The notes under the pieces are model-generated. The model saw only the letters and a program-made list of their open reading frames with translations. It was not told the origin of the DNA and searched no databases. A DNA stretch of 16,660 nt from an uncultured Arenimonas sp. (lineage in GTDB: Bacteria > Pseudomonadota > Gammaproteobacteria > Xanthomonadales > Xanthomonadaceae): contig CAMLKR010000039.1 of NCBI GenBank assembly GCA_946480565.1, positions 1 through 16,660 of the forward strand. Direction: 5' to 3'. A program made the translations under genes and the position numbers. The stretch's first letter is position 1, and each line of letters starts with the position of its first letter. This document shows positions 1 to 10,463 of the stretch, in pieces.

Positions 1-775
1 TGGTGTCCTCGAAATAACCCACCACCGCCGCCGCCACGAACACCGTCAGCAGGTTGATCAGCAGCCAGGGATTGCGGAACTTGAAGCTGCGCCACAGCGG
101 CGTCGCCAGCCGCTCCTCGGTGTCCACGCCGACCATCGCGCCGGCCTGCGCCGAGATCTCGAAGGCCTGCTGCTCGAACAGCACCTGGCCGCGCACCTGG
201 CCGACCAGGCGGCCGTCGTCCTCGCAGACCGGATATACCGGGTAGTGGCGCGTGACCACCTCGCGCATCGCGTCCACCAGGTCCATGCGCGGGCGCAGGA
301 AGAACGGCGCGCGGATCATGATCTCGTCGAGCCGGCGGTCGCGCTCCGCGTACAGCAGGTCGCGGAAGGCCACCACGCCCTGCAGCGTCTGCGCCCCGTC
401 CACCACCCACAGGTAGGTGACCAGCCGCTTCTTCACCACTTCGCGCAGCGCCTCCACCGCCTCGGCCACCGTGGTGGCCGACGGGAAGACCGCCGGCGGG
501 TCCTCGATCAGGCGGCCGACGGTGCCCTCGTCGTAACGCTGGCTGTCGGACCAGTCGGTGCCGGCCGGCGCCATCGCCATGATCGCGCCGCGCCGTTCGG
601 GCGGCATCGCCGCCAGCAGCACATTGGCCTGTGCCGGCGGCAGGCCGGCCAGCAGCTGCGCCACCTGGGCCGGCGCCAGCGCCTGCAGGCGGTCCAGCGC
701 CGACTGGGTGTCGAGCGCCGGAAGCTCCCGGGCGAGGTCGGACGGCGGCGGCATCAGGGCGGTGTCTTGGGTCAC
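1..775 (-). CDS. mgtE: MgtE-family magnesium transporter, N-terminal part (runs off window)
   Basis: MgtE proteins are homodimeric inner-membrane Mg2+ channels whose cytosolic N and CBS domains sense Mg2+ and gate the pore. About 258 codons are visible; the rest lies beyond position 1. The translation shows a short helical N-domain with PPAQANVLL and PPERRGAIM repeats (about residues 15-70), a YDEGTVGRLI segment entering a tandem CBS region (about 80-205; LWVVDGAQTLQGVVAFRDLL, then YPVYPVCEDDGRLVGQV), a linker helix, and the first membrane helix (NPWLLINLLTVFVAAAVVGY). I chose GTG at 775 because GGAG sits 7 nt upstream; an in-frame ATG lies at 754. The N-domain has fewer helical repeats than usual, so it is short for the family. 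It is transcribed divergently from the efflux cluster. Family assignment is firm; the pore residues are outside the window. Confidence 0.88.
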   Translation of the reverse strand, partial: MTQDTALMPPPSDLARELPALDTQSALDRLQALAPAQVAQLLAGLPPAQANVLLAAMPPERRGAIMAMAPAGTDWSDSQRYDEGTVGRLIEDPPAVFPSATTVAEAVEALREVVKKRLVTYLWVVDGAQTLQGVVAFRDLLYAERDRRLDEIMIRAPFFLRPRMDLVDAMREVVTRHYPVYPVCEDDGRLVGQVRGQVLFEQQAFEISAQAGAMVGVDTEERLATPLWRSFKFRNPWLLINLLTVFVAAAVVGYFEDT

Positions 776-862
776 TTCGGGTCTCCGGGCAAGCGCCCCT
801 GAAAAACGGCTTAAGACTAGCCCACCGGACACTCGCCGCACACGCCCCTTGGGCAGGGCGTC

Positions 863-871
863 TGCGACAAT
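863..871 (+). promoter_or_regulatory. Possible extended -10 promoter for the efflux cluster
   Basis: TGCGACAAT in the 126-nt divergent gap between mgtE and the adaptor gene matches an extended -10 element (TG-N-GACAAT). It would put the transcription start near 878, about 24 nt before the adaptor ATG at 902. There is no good -35 hexamer at 17 nt spacing; TTGGGC at 849-854 is only 11 nt away. If real, it argues against the in-frame ATG at 872, which would fall upstream of the transcription start. No clear promoter was found for mgtE in the other direction. Confidence 0.3.
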
Positions 872-901
872 GTGCGCCTCGCACCCCACGGCGAACTCCC
901 G

Positions 902-1981
902 ATGCCCCGCTTCCGCAGCCTGCTTGCCCTGTCCTGCCTGCTCCTGATCGCCTGCTCCGAAGAACCCGCCGCTCCCGCCGCGCCACCCGCCAGCCTCACC
1001 GTCTCCGTCGCGCTGCCGCAGCAGCAGGACCTGCCGCAGCGGATCACCGCCGCGGGATCGATCGCCGCCTGGGAGGAGATGTCGCTGGGCGTCGAGCTCA
1101 GCGGCCAGCGCGTGGCCGAGGTGCTGGTCGAAGTCGGCGACGTCGTCCGCAAGGGCCAGCCCCTGCTGCGGCTCGACACCCGCAGCCTGGAGATGGAGCT
1201 GCGCCAGGCGCAGGCGGCGCTGGCCCAGGCCGAGGCCAACCTGACGGTCGCCGCCGCCAATGCCCGCCGCGGCGAACGGCTGAAGCAGGAGCAGCTGGTC
1301 GCCGCCAGCGAGGCTGACCAGCTGATCGCCGGTGAACTCACCGCCCAGGCCCAGCGCAACACCGCCCAGGCCCAGCTCGAGAACGCCCGCCTGCGCCTGG
1401 GCTTCGCGACGCTGCGCGCGCCCGACGACGGCGTGATCTCGGCGCGCAGCGTGCAGCCGGGCCAGGTGGCCGTGGCCGCGGCCGAGATGCTGCGGCTGAT
1501 CCGCGCCGGCCGGCTGGAATGGCGCGCCGAGCTGCCCGAAGCCGACCTGATCCGCATCGCGCCGGGCACCGCGGTCGAACTGCAGGGGCCGGACGGCGGC
1601 AAGGTCTCCGGCACCGTGCGCGCGGTGGCCCCGGCGCTCAGCGCCGAAAGCCGCACCGGCACCGTCTACGCCGACCTGCCCGAACCGGGCGCACTGCGCG
1701 CCGGCATGTACGCCAGCGGCGACCTGGTGCTGGCCGCACGCGCGGCGCGCACCGTGCCCGAGCAGGCCATCGTCGAACGCGACGGCTACCGCTACCTGTT
1801 CGTGCTGGGCGAAAACGACATCGTGTCGCAGCGCCGGGTGCAGCTGGGCGCACGCGCCGACGGCGTGGTCGAGGTCCGCGACGGCCTGCAGGCCGACGAG
1901 CGCGTGGTCGTGCAGGGCGCGCCCTTCCTGACCGACGGCGACCGCGTGCGCGTGGTGGCCGCCGACGCCGACGCGGGTTGA
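902..1981 (+). CDS. RND efflux periplasmic adaptor (membrane fusion protein), lipoprotein
   Basis: This is a 359-residue HlyD/AcrA-type adaptor that would link the RND permease encoded next to an outer-membrane channel. Residues 1-17 are a lipoprotein signal peptide ending in a lipobox (LIAC) with the lipidated Cys at 18 and Ser at +2. Then come a first lipoyl half-motif (about 45-90; GQRVAEVLVEVGDVVRKGQP), an Ala/Gln-rich coiled-coil hairpin from about residue 96 to 165, the second lipoyl half (LRAPDDGVISARSVQPGQV), a beta-barrel region and a C-terminal membrane-proximal domain. An upstream in-frame ATG at 872 adds 10 residues before the signal peptide and is less likely; no strong Shine-Dalgarno precedes either start. 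The stop lies 4 nt before the permease ATG, so the two are almost certainly co-translated. The export substrate cannot be told from sequence. Confidence 0.9.
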   Translation: MPRFRSLLALSCLLLIACSEEPAAPAAPPASLTVSVALPQQQDLPQRITAAGSIAAWEEMSLGVELSGQRVAEVLVEVGDVVRKGQPLLRLDTRSLEMELRQAQAALAQAEANLTVAAANARRGERLKQEQLVAASEADQLIAGELTAQAQRNTAQAQLENARLRLGFATLRAPDDGVISARSVQPGQVAVAAAEMLRLIRAGRLEWRAELPEADLIRIAPGTAVELQGPDGGKVSGTVRAVAPALSAESRTGTVYADLPEPGALRAGMYASGDLVLAARAARTVPEQAIVERDGYRYLFVLGENDIVSQRRVQLGARADGVVEVRDGLQADERVVVQGAPFLTDGDRVRVVAADADAG

Positions 1982-1985
1982 GCGC

Positions 1986-4900
1986 ATGAACTTCTCCGCC
2001 TGGTCCATCAACCGGCCGCTGCCGGCCATCCTCGCCTTCCTGCTGCTTGGCATCGTCGGCCTGGTCGGCTTCCAGCAGCTTGCCGTCTCGCGTTTCCCCG
2101 ACATCGCCTTCCCGGGCATCACCGTCACCGTGGTGCAGCCGTCGGCGACGCCGGCGCAGCTGGAGACCGAGGTGACGCGCAAGGTCGAGGACTCCATCGC
2201 CACCCTGCCGGGCATCAAGAACCTGGTGTCGACGGTGGTCGAGGGCAGCTCCACCACCTTCGTCGAATTCCGCATCGGCAAGGACCTCAACGAGGCCCTG
2301 GACGAAGTGCGCGATGCGGTGACGCGCGTGCGCACCGACCTGCCGCAGGACGTGGAAGAGCCGATCGTCGCCAAGATCGACGTGGTCGGCGGCACCCTGG
2401 TCACCTACGCGGTGGCCTCGGACGCGATGGCCGAGGACGAGCTGAGCTGGTTCGTCGACAACGACGTCACCAAGGCGATGTTCGGCGTGCGCGGCGTCGG
2501 CCAGGTGACGCGCGCCGGCGGCGTCGACCGCGAGGTGCAGGTGGACCTGCGCCCCGGCGTGCTGCAGGCCTATGGGCTGACGGCCGGCCAGGTGTCGCAG
2601 CAGCTGGCCGCGAGCCAGCTCGAACGCTCCGGCGGCCGCGCGACCTGGGGCAGCGGCGAGCAGGCCATCCGCGCGGTCGGCACGGTCGGCAGCGCGCAGG
2701 ACCTGCGCGCCTTCCCGATCCGCCTGCCGGACGGGCGCCAGGTACCGCTGTCGGCCCTGGCCGAGGTCGGCGACGGCCACGAGGAACGCCGCCAGGTGGC
2801 CCTGCTCGACGGCAAGCCGGTGGTCGCCTTCGCGATCACCCGCACCCGCGGCAGCAGCGAGATCGAAGTCGGCGCCGGCGTCGAAGCGGCGGTGCGCCGG
2901 CTCGAGGCCGAGCATCCGGGCGTGAAGATCACCCCGGTGTTCTCGGCGGTGCAGGAAGTGCAGGCCTCCTACACCTCGTCGATGACGATGCTCTGGGAAG
3001 GCGCGCTGCTGGCGGTGATCGTGGTCTGGTTCTTCCTGCGCGACTGGCGCGCGACCTGGATCTCGGCGGTGGCGCTGCCGCTGTCGATCATCCCGACCTT
3101 CGGCGTGATGTGGCTGTTCGACTTCAGCCTGAACATGGTGACCCTGCTGGCGCTGGCCGTGGTGGTCGGCATCCTGGTGGACGATGCCATCGTCGAGGTC
3201 GAGAACATCGACCGCCACCTGGGCATGGGCAAGACGCCGAAGCAGGCCGCCACCGATGCTGCCGACGAGATCGGCCTGGCGGTGATCGCGACCTCGGCGA
3301 CGCTGGCCGCCGTGTTCGTGCCGGTGGCCTTCATGCCGGGCGTGGCCGGCAAGTTCTTCCTCGAGTTCGGCTGGACCGCGGCGACCGCGGTGCTGTTCTC
3401 GCTGATGGTCGCGCGCCTGCTGACGCCGATGATGGCGGCCTACCAGCTCAAGGCCAAGCCGCATCCGGAGCAAAAGGACGGCGCGGTGATGCGCTGGTAC
3501 CTGGGCTGGGTGGAATGGGCCCTGGCGCACCGCTACCTCACCCTGGCCGCGGCCTTCCTGATGTTCGTCGGTTCGCTGGGCATCGCCGCGATGATCCCGG
3601 CCACCTTCATCCCGGGTTCGGACCTCGGCCGCAGCAACCTGAGCCTGGAGCTGCCGCCCGGCGCGCGCCTGCAGCAGACCGTGGACGTCGCCGAGCGCGC
3701 CCGCGCCCTGATCAAGGACATCCCGGAGCTGAAGCAGGCCTATGCCACCGTCGGCGGCGTGGTGGACTTCGGCGACCCCAACGTCAGCGGCATCGCCGAC
3801 GTGCGCAAGGTGGTGATGGTGCTGGACTGGGGCCTGGAGGACGGGCGCGACCGTTCGCAGAAGGAACTGGAGCGCGAGGTGCGCGAACGCCTGCAGGCCA
3901 TCCCCGGCGTGCGCCAGCGCTTCATCAGCAGCGAACCGGGCGAACAGATGCAGGTGGTGCTGGCCGGCAACGACCCGCGCACGCTGTATTCGGCGGCGCA
4001 GTCGCTGGACCGCGAGCTGCGCACCATCCAGGGCCTGGGCACGATCAGCTCGACCGCCTCGCTGCTGCGCCCCGAGCTGGTGATCGTGCCGGACGCCCGC
4101 CGCGCCGCCGACCTCGGCGTCTCCACCGTGGACATCGCCGAGGCCGCGCGCATCGCCACCAGCGGCGACTACCGCCAGCGCCTGGCCAAGCTGAACCTGG
4201 CCGACCGCCAGGTGCCGATCCGGGTGCGCATGGCGGAGGAGTCGCTGTCGGACGAGGCCCTGCTTTCGCTGATGCGCGTGCCCAGCGCCAACGGCGGCAC
4301 GGTGCCGCTGTCGGCGGTGGCGCAGATCCGCAGCGGCAGCGGCCCGTCGGTGATCAACCGCCTGGGCCGCGAACGCCAGATCACCTTCACCGCCGAACTC
4401 AGCGGCCGCCCGCTGGGCGACGTGATGAACGAGGTGAACGAGCTGCCGACGCTGAAGAACCTGCCGCCGGGCGTGCGCACCCAGCCCTACGGCGACGCCG
4501 AGATCTTCGTCGAGCTGTTCGTGGGCTTCGCGCTGGCGATGGCCGCCGGCCTGTTCTGCGTCTACGCAGTGCTGTTGCTGTTGTTCAACCACGCCAGCCA
4601 CCCGCTGATCATCCTCATGGCGGTGCCGCTGTCGGCCGGCGGCGCCTTCGGCCTGATGTTCCTCACCGGCACCCTGCTGTCGCTGCCGGCCCTGATCGGC
4701 CTGCTGATGCTGATCGGCATCGCCACCAAGAACTCGATCCTGCTGGTGGACTACGCGGTGATCGCCGAGGACCAGAACGGCCTGGACATGCACGACGCCC
4801 TGGTGGACGCCTGCCGCAAGCGCGCCCGCCCGGTGATCATGACCTCGATCGCGATGATCGCCGGCATGCTGCCGATCGCCCTGGGCTTCGGCGCGGACGC

Positions 4901-5069
4901 CGCCTTCCGCCAGCCGATGGCGGTGGCCGTGATCGGCGGCCTTATCACCTCCACCGTGCTGAGCCTGGTGGTGATCCCGGCGGCCTTCGCGGCGATGGAG
5001 GACATCACCCGGCGGTTCACGCGGCGTCGCCCCGCCGCGGCGCAGACTGCCGGCCATGGAGCCCACTGA
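1986..5069 (+). CDS. RND-family efflux permease (AcrB-like, inner membrane)
   Basis: At 1027 residues this is a full-length proton-driven RND pump, which works as a trimer and takes substrates from the periplasm or outer leaflet. It starts with the usual N-terminal helix (INRPLPAILAFLLLGIVGLV) followed by the large porter domain (FPDIAFPGITVTVV onward). TM4 carries the paired proton-relay aspartates D399 and D400 in GILVDDAIVEVENI, and TM10 the matching lysine K915 in GIATKNSILLVDYA, equivalent to AcrB D407, D408 and K940. A second porter loop lies between about residues 540 and 840. The catalytic set is intact, with no sign of decay. The acidic pair and lack of metal-type signatures suggest an HAE (hydrophobe/drug) rather than heavy-metal pump, but this is inference. 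Its last 14 nt overlap the glycosyltransferase gene. No TolC-like gene is nearby, so a channel encoded elsewhere is presumably recruited. Confidence 0.95.
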   Translation: MNFSAWSINRPLPAILAFLLLGIVGLVGFQQLAVSRFPDIAFPGITVTVVQPSATPAQLETEVTRKVEDSIATLPGIKNLVSTVVEGSSTTFVEFRIGKDLNEALDEVRDAVTRVRTDLPQDVEEPIVAKIDVVGGTLVTYAVASDAMAEDELSWFVDNDVTKAMFGVRGVGQVTRAGGVDREVQVDLRPGVLQAYGLTAGQVSQQLAASQLERSGGRATWGSGEQAIRAVGTVGSAQDLRAFPIRLPDGRQVPLSALAEVGDGHEERRQVALLDGKPVVAFAITRTRGSSEIEVGAGVEAAVRRLEAEHPGVKITPVFSAVQEVQASYTSSMTMLWEGALLAVIVVWFFLRDWRATWISAVALPLSIIPTFGVMWLFDFSLNMVTLLALAVVVGILVDDAIVEVENIDRHLGMGKTPKQAATDAADEIGLAVIATSATLAAVFVPVAFMPGVAGKFFLEFGWTAATAVLFSLMVARLLTPMMAAYQLKAKPHPEQKDGAVMRWYLGWVEWALAHRYLTLAAAFLMFVGSLGIAAMIPATFIPGSDLGRSNLSLELPPGARLQQTVDVAERARALIKDIPELKQAYATVGGVVDFGDPNVSGIADVRKVVMVLDWGLEDGRDRSQKELEREVRERLQAIPGVRQRFISSEPGEQMQVVLAGNDPRTLYSAAQSLDRELRTIQGLGTISSTASLLRPELVIVPDARRAADLGVSTVDIAEAARIATSGDYRQRLAKLNLADRQVPIRVRMAEESLSDEALLSLMRVPSANGGTVPLSAVAQIRSGSGPSVINRLGRERQITFTAELSGRPLGDVMNEVNELPTLKNLPPGVRTQPYGDAEIFVELFVGFALAMAAGLFCVYAVLLLLFNHASHPLIILMAVPLSAGGAFGLMFLTGTLLSLPALIGLLMLIGIATKNSILLVDYAVIAEDQNGLDMHDALVDACRKRARPVIMTSIAMIAGMLPIALGFGADAAFRQPMAVAVIGGLITSTVLSLVVIPAAFAAMEDITRRFTRRRPAAAQTAGHGAH

Positions 5070-5814
5070 CCGCGCCACGCCACGGATCTCCCTGGTCATC
5101 CCGGCCTGGAACGAGGCCGAACGCCTGCCGCGGCTGCTCGACAGCCTGGACGCCGCGCGGGCGCGCTGGGCGCAGGCCGGACATGATCCGGCCGGCATCG
5201 AGGTCATCGTCGCCGACAACGGCTCGACCGACGCCACCGCGCAGATCGCGCTGGCGCGCGGGGCGAAGCTGGCGCGGGTCGAGCCGCGGCGCATCGCCTC
5301 GGTGCGCAACGGCGGCGCGGCGCTGGCCACCGGCGAACTGATCGCCTTCGTCGACGCCGACAGCCTGCTGCACCCGGACGTGCTGCTGGCGGTGGACGCC
5401 ACGATGCGCGACCCGCGCGCGCTCGGCGGCGCCAGCGGCGTGACGATGGAGCGCTGGTCGCCCGGCATCGCGCTTACCGTCGCGTTCGCGCTGCCGGTGG
5501 TGTGGCTGACCGGATTCGACACCGGCCTAGTCTTCCTGCGCCGCGCGGATTTCCTGCAGCTGGGCGGTTACGACGAAAACCGTGCCGTCGCCGAGGACGT
5601 GGACCTGATGCTGCGGCTGCGCCGCCTGGGCCGTCCGCGCGGCCAGCGACTGCGCCGGCTGCGCGGCGTGCGCACGGTCACTTCCACCCGCAAGTTCGAC
5701 CGCCACGGCGACTGGCACTACTTCACCCGGATGCCGCGGGTCGGCTGGGCGCTGCTGCGCCATCCCGGCGCACTGCCCGAGTTCGCCCGCCGCTACTGGT
5801 ACGGCGAGCGCTGA
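5056..5814 (+). CDS. Family 2 glycosyltransferase, soluble GT-A type
   Basis: This 252-residue protein has a GT-A fold of the GT2 family, which moves a sugar from a nucleotide-sugar donor with inversion. The N-terminal strand ISLVIPAWNEAERLPRLL (11-28) is followed by VADNGSTD (52-59), the metal-binding DAD at 100-102 in AFVDADS, a GGASG acceptor loop and the AEDVDLMLRLRRLG segment that supplies the catalytic base region. The tail is basic and aromatic (RKFDRHGDWHYF, then FARRYWYGER). Apart from a hydrophobic stretch around ALTVAFALPVVWLTGF there is no clear membrane anchor, so it is probably cytosolic or membrane-associated. The conserved fold begins by residue 11, so the ATG at 5056 is the natural start, and it overlaps the permease stop by 14 nt, implying translational coupling. 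The acceptor is unknown. It converges with the kinase gene 13 nt away, with no obvious terminator between. Confidence 0.88.
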   Translation: MEPTDRATPRISLVIPAWNEAERLPRLLDSLDAARARWAQAGHDPAGIEVIVADNGSTDATAQIALARGAKLARVEPRRIASVRNGGAALATGELIAFVDADSLLHPDVLLAVDATMRDPRALGGASGVTMERWSPGIALTVAFALPVVWLTGFDTGLVFLRRADFLQLGGYDENRAVAEDVDLMLRLRRLGRPRGQRLRRLRGVRTVTSTRKFDRHGDWHYFTRMPRVGWALLRHPGALPEFARRYWYGER

Positions 5815-5827
5815 ACGGCGCGCGGGC

Positions 5828-8272
<2,445 letters not shown>

Positions 8273-8329
8273 GCGATCCCCCCGGCCGCATCGCCCACCG
8301 CGGACACTAGCAGATGCCGCTGCGCCGGC

Positions 8330-10390
8330 TCATTCCATCCACGGATTGCGCAGTGGCTTGACCTCGGCGGCGGTGATGCCCGGCCGGGCGAGCCGTTCGA
8401 GCTGGGCGTCGATCTGCGATTTCACCAGCGGCTCGACCGGCATCTTCTGCTGCTGCAGCGGACGGCGGTAGGCGGCCGCTGCGGCCTGGACGTCGCCCAG
8501 GCGCAGGTGCGCATTGCCCAGCTCGATCGCGGCGCCGACGTGGTAAGGCAACTGGTCCAGCGCCTCGTCCAACCGCGCCGCCACCACCTCGTCGCGGCCG
8601 CCGCCCTGCTTGTACAGGTGTTCGAGCACCTTCTGGTAGACGTCGCTGGCCCGGCCCTGCGGATCCTGGCGCCGGCCCTTGTAGACCGCCACGTAGCCCA
8701 GGCGCTGCACCATCTCCAGGCCCTTGAGGTTCACCGCCGGGTCCCAGCCCCAGTCCGGCCAGGGCAGGGTCATGTGCATGCCGTAGAGGAAATAGCCCTC
8801 GTAGACGCCGTCCACGTTGGTGTCGTCGATGCTGTCGACCTTGCGCCGGTAGTTGCTGCGCGCGGCGATGGCCTGTTCCTCCATGAACCAGTAGTCGGAG
8901 TAGAGCGTGGCGCCTTCGGGCGCGATCACGGCGTCGTGGAAGGCGCGGATCTCGGGCCAGCGCTGGCCCAGGTCGATGCCCTCGTTGCCGAACAGGCGAT
9001 AGGCCCCGCTGCTGCCGCCGGCCAGTTCGTTGTGGTATTCCCAGACGCGCGGCTCGCGCACCGTCATCACCAGCGTGGCCGCCAGCGGCACCAGCGCCGC
9101 GGCCTTCAGCGCGCGGCGCGGCTGCGCCCAGGCTGCGGCGACCAGGGCGCCGGCCGGCAGCGCCAGCAGCACCACGATCGGCAGCGCATGCCGGATGCCG
9201 CCGTAGGTGCCCTGCCCCGACATCAACGCCAGCAGATGCAGCAGGCCGATGCCGCCCGCCGCCGCCAGCGTCCAGCGCGCGGCGGGCGGCATCGGCACCC
9301 AGCGCAGCGCCAGCAGGCCCAGCAGCGACATCAGCATCAGGCCCAGCGGGATCTTCGAGACCAGGATGCTGGGCCAGGTGAACCAGGGCGGCCGCCCCTT
9401 GTGGCTGACGCCCCAGACCAGGTGCGAGCCCTGGCCACGCCCTTCCACGCCCGCGCGCACGGTGTCGGCCAGGCCCCAGAGGTAGGCGCGCGGCAGCAGG
9501 TGCGCCGCGTCCGCGAAGGCGATGCCTTCGCGCCAGTGCGGGATGTTGAGGTCGGCCACCTTGTCGGCCATGGCGCGATTGAACCCGTCGCTGCCGTCGG
9601 GACCGGCATGGAAGCGAAAGCCGTACATCGACCACAGCAGCAGCAGCCCGAGCAGGCCCGCGACGCCGACACGCAGCGCGCGCCGCGCCAGCTCGGCGAC
9701 GCCCCCGTGGCGGAGCCCGGCGAGTACGCCGACGGCCAGCACCGCGCCGAGGCCGGCCAGTCCCGCCAGCGCCGAATGTTTGCTGCCCAGCACCAGGCCC
9801 AGCGCGACGCCGGTGGCCAGCACCCAGGACCAGCGCCATTCCGCCAGCAGCAGGCCAGCCGCCACCGCCGCCACCGCCAGGGTGAGCGCCAGCGGCAGGT
9901 CGGTCATCGCCACCGGCAGATGCGCCGCGACCGTGGGCTCCAGCGCCAGGAAGGCCAGCGTGCCGACCGCCCAGGCCAGGCCCATGGCGCGCCACACGAG
10001 GACGCCCAGCGCCGCCAGCAGTGCGGCGTGGAAGGCCCACAGGCTGGCGCGGGTCGCCTGCTGCGCGGCGGCGGCGTCGTTCTCGAGGAACATCGCGCGC
10101 TCGACCCAGTCGCGCTCCTGCGACTTCTCGGTCAGCGGCGAAAACGGCGGCAGCACGAAACTTTCCGGCTGCGCCGCGCCGGCCACCAGTTTCACCAGCG
10201 GCGGATGTTCGGGATTGAGGCGGAAATCGCCGGTGCGCAGATAGGACACGCCGGCGACGACATGCCAGGGTTCGTCCACCGTGTAGCCGTCCAGGCGTGT
10301 CCCGTGGTGCGAACGCAGCACGGCCAGCAGGGACAGCAGCAAGACCAGCGCGACGCCCAGCGCGCGCCGCGAACCCGTATTCGATGCCAT
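8330..10390 (-). CDS. GT39/PMT-like polytopic membrane glycosyltransferase with C-terminal TPR-like tail
   Basis: This 686-residue protein resembles the GT-C superfamily (ArnT/PMT_2, GT39), which transfers sugars from polyprenyl-phosphate donors on the periplasmic face. After the first membrane helix (about 11-26), the first loop holds the family's acidic pair D39-E40 in YTVDEPWHVVAG and the LNPEHPPLVKL motif (58-68). About ten hydrophobic segments follow, including GVALGLVLGSKHSALAGL, which is typical of this family. A soluble domain follows, ending in a helical segment (HVGAAIELGNAHLRLGDVQAAAAAY) that reads as one or two TPRs. GGGGAAAG just upstream supports the ATG at 10390. It lies between the unknown 612-residue membrane protein (73 nt upstream) and the kinase (57 nt downstream) on the same strand. 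Donor and acceptor are not predictable; protein, lipid A or polysaccharide are all possible. Confidence 0.8.
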   Translation of the reverse strand: MASNTGSRRALGVALVLLLSLLAVLRSHHGTRLDGYTVDEPWHVVAGVSYLRTGDFRLNPEHPPLVKLVAGAAQPESFVLPPFSPLTEKSQERDWVERAMFLENDAAAAQQATRASLWAFHAALLAALGVLVWRAMGLAWAVGTLAFLALEPTVAAHLPVAMTDLPLALTLAVAAVAAGLLLAEWRWSWVLATGVALGLVLGSKHSALAGLAGLGAVLAVGVLAGLRHGGVAELARRALRVGVAGLLGLLLLWSMYGFRFHAGPDGSDGFNRAMADKVADLNIPHWREGIAFADAAHLLPRAYLWGLADTVRAGVEGRGQGSHLVWGVSHKGRPPWFTWPSILVSKIPLGLMLMSLLGLLALRWVPMPPAARWTLAAAGGIGLLHLLALMSGQGTYGGIRHALPIVVLLALPAGALVAAAWAQPRRALKAAALVPLAATLVMTVREPRVWEYHNELAGGSSGAYRLFGNEGIDLGQRWPEIRAFHDAVIAPEGATLYSDYWFMEEQAIAARSNYRRKVDSIDDTNVDGVYEGYFLYGMHMTLPWPDWGWDPAVNLKGLEMVQRLGYVAVYKGRRQDPQGRASDVYQKVLEHLYKQGGGRDEVVAARLDEALDQLPYHVGAAIELGNAHLRLGDVQAAAAAYRRPLQQQKMPVEPLVKSQIDAQLERLARPGITAAEVKPLRNPWME

Positions 10391-10463
10391 CGGTCTTTCC
10401 CCGGTCGGACCTGAAGGCGTGAACGGGCCACGGCGGCCTTCACGGCCAGCGCGCCGGCCGGGC

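Noticed and set aside
245..802. Plus-strand open frames over the mgtE region
   Set aside because: The minus strand encodes clear MgtE N and CBS domains; the plus frames are arginine/histidine-rich shadows.
849..871. TTGGGC and GACAAT as a -35/-10 pair
   Set aside because: The spacing is 11 nt, too short for sigma-70; only the extended -10 is kept as a weak call.
872..901. Earlier ATG for the adaptor
   Set aside because: It would put MRLAPHGELP ahead of a normal lipoprotein signal peptide and overlaps the likely -10 element, so 902 is preferred.
1638..5522. Open frame of 1294 codons on the minus strand, antisense to the efflux genes
   Set aside because: It is antisense to an RND permease with all catalytic motifs; its translation is low-complexity His/Arg/Gln/Ala-rich sequence typical of the shadow frame of GC-rich genes.
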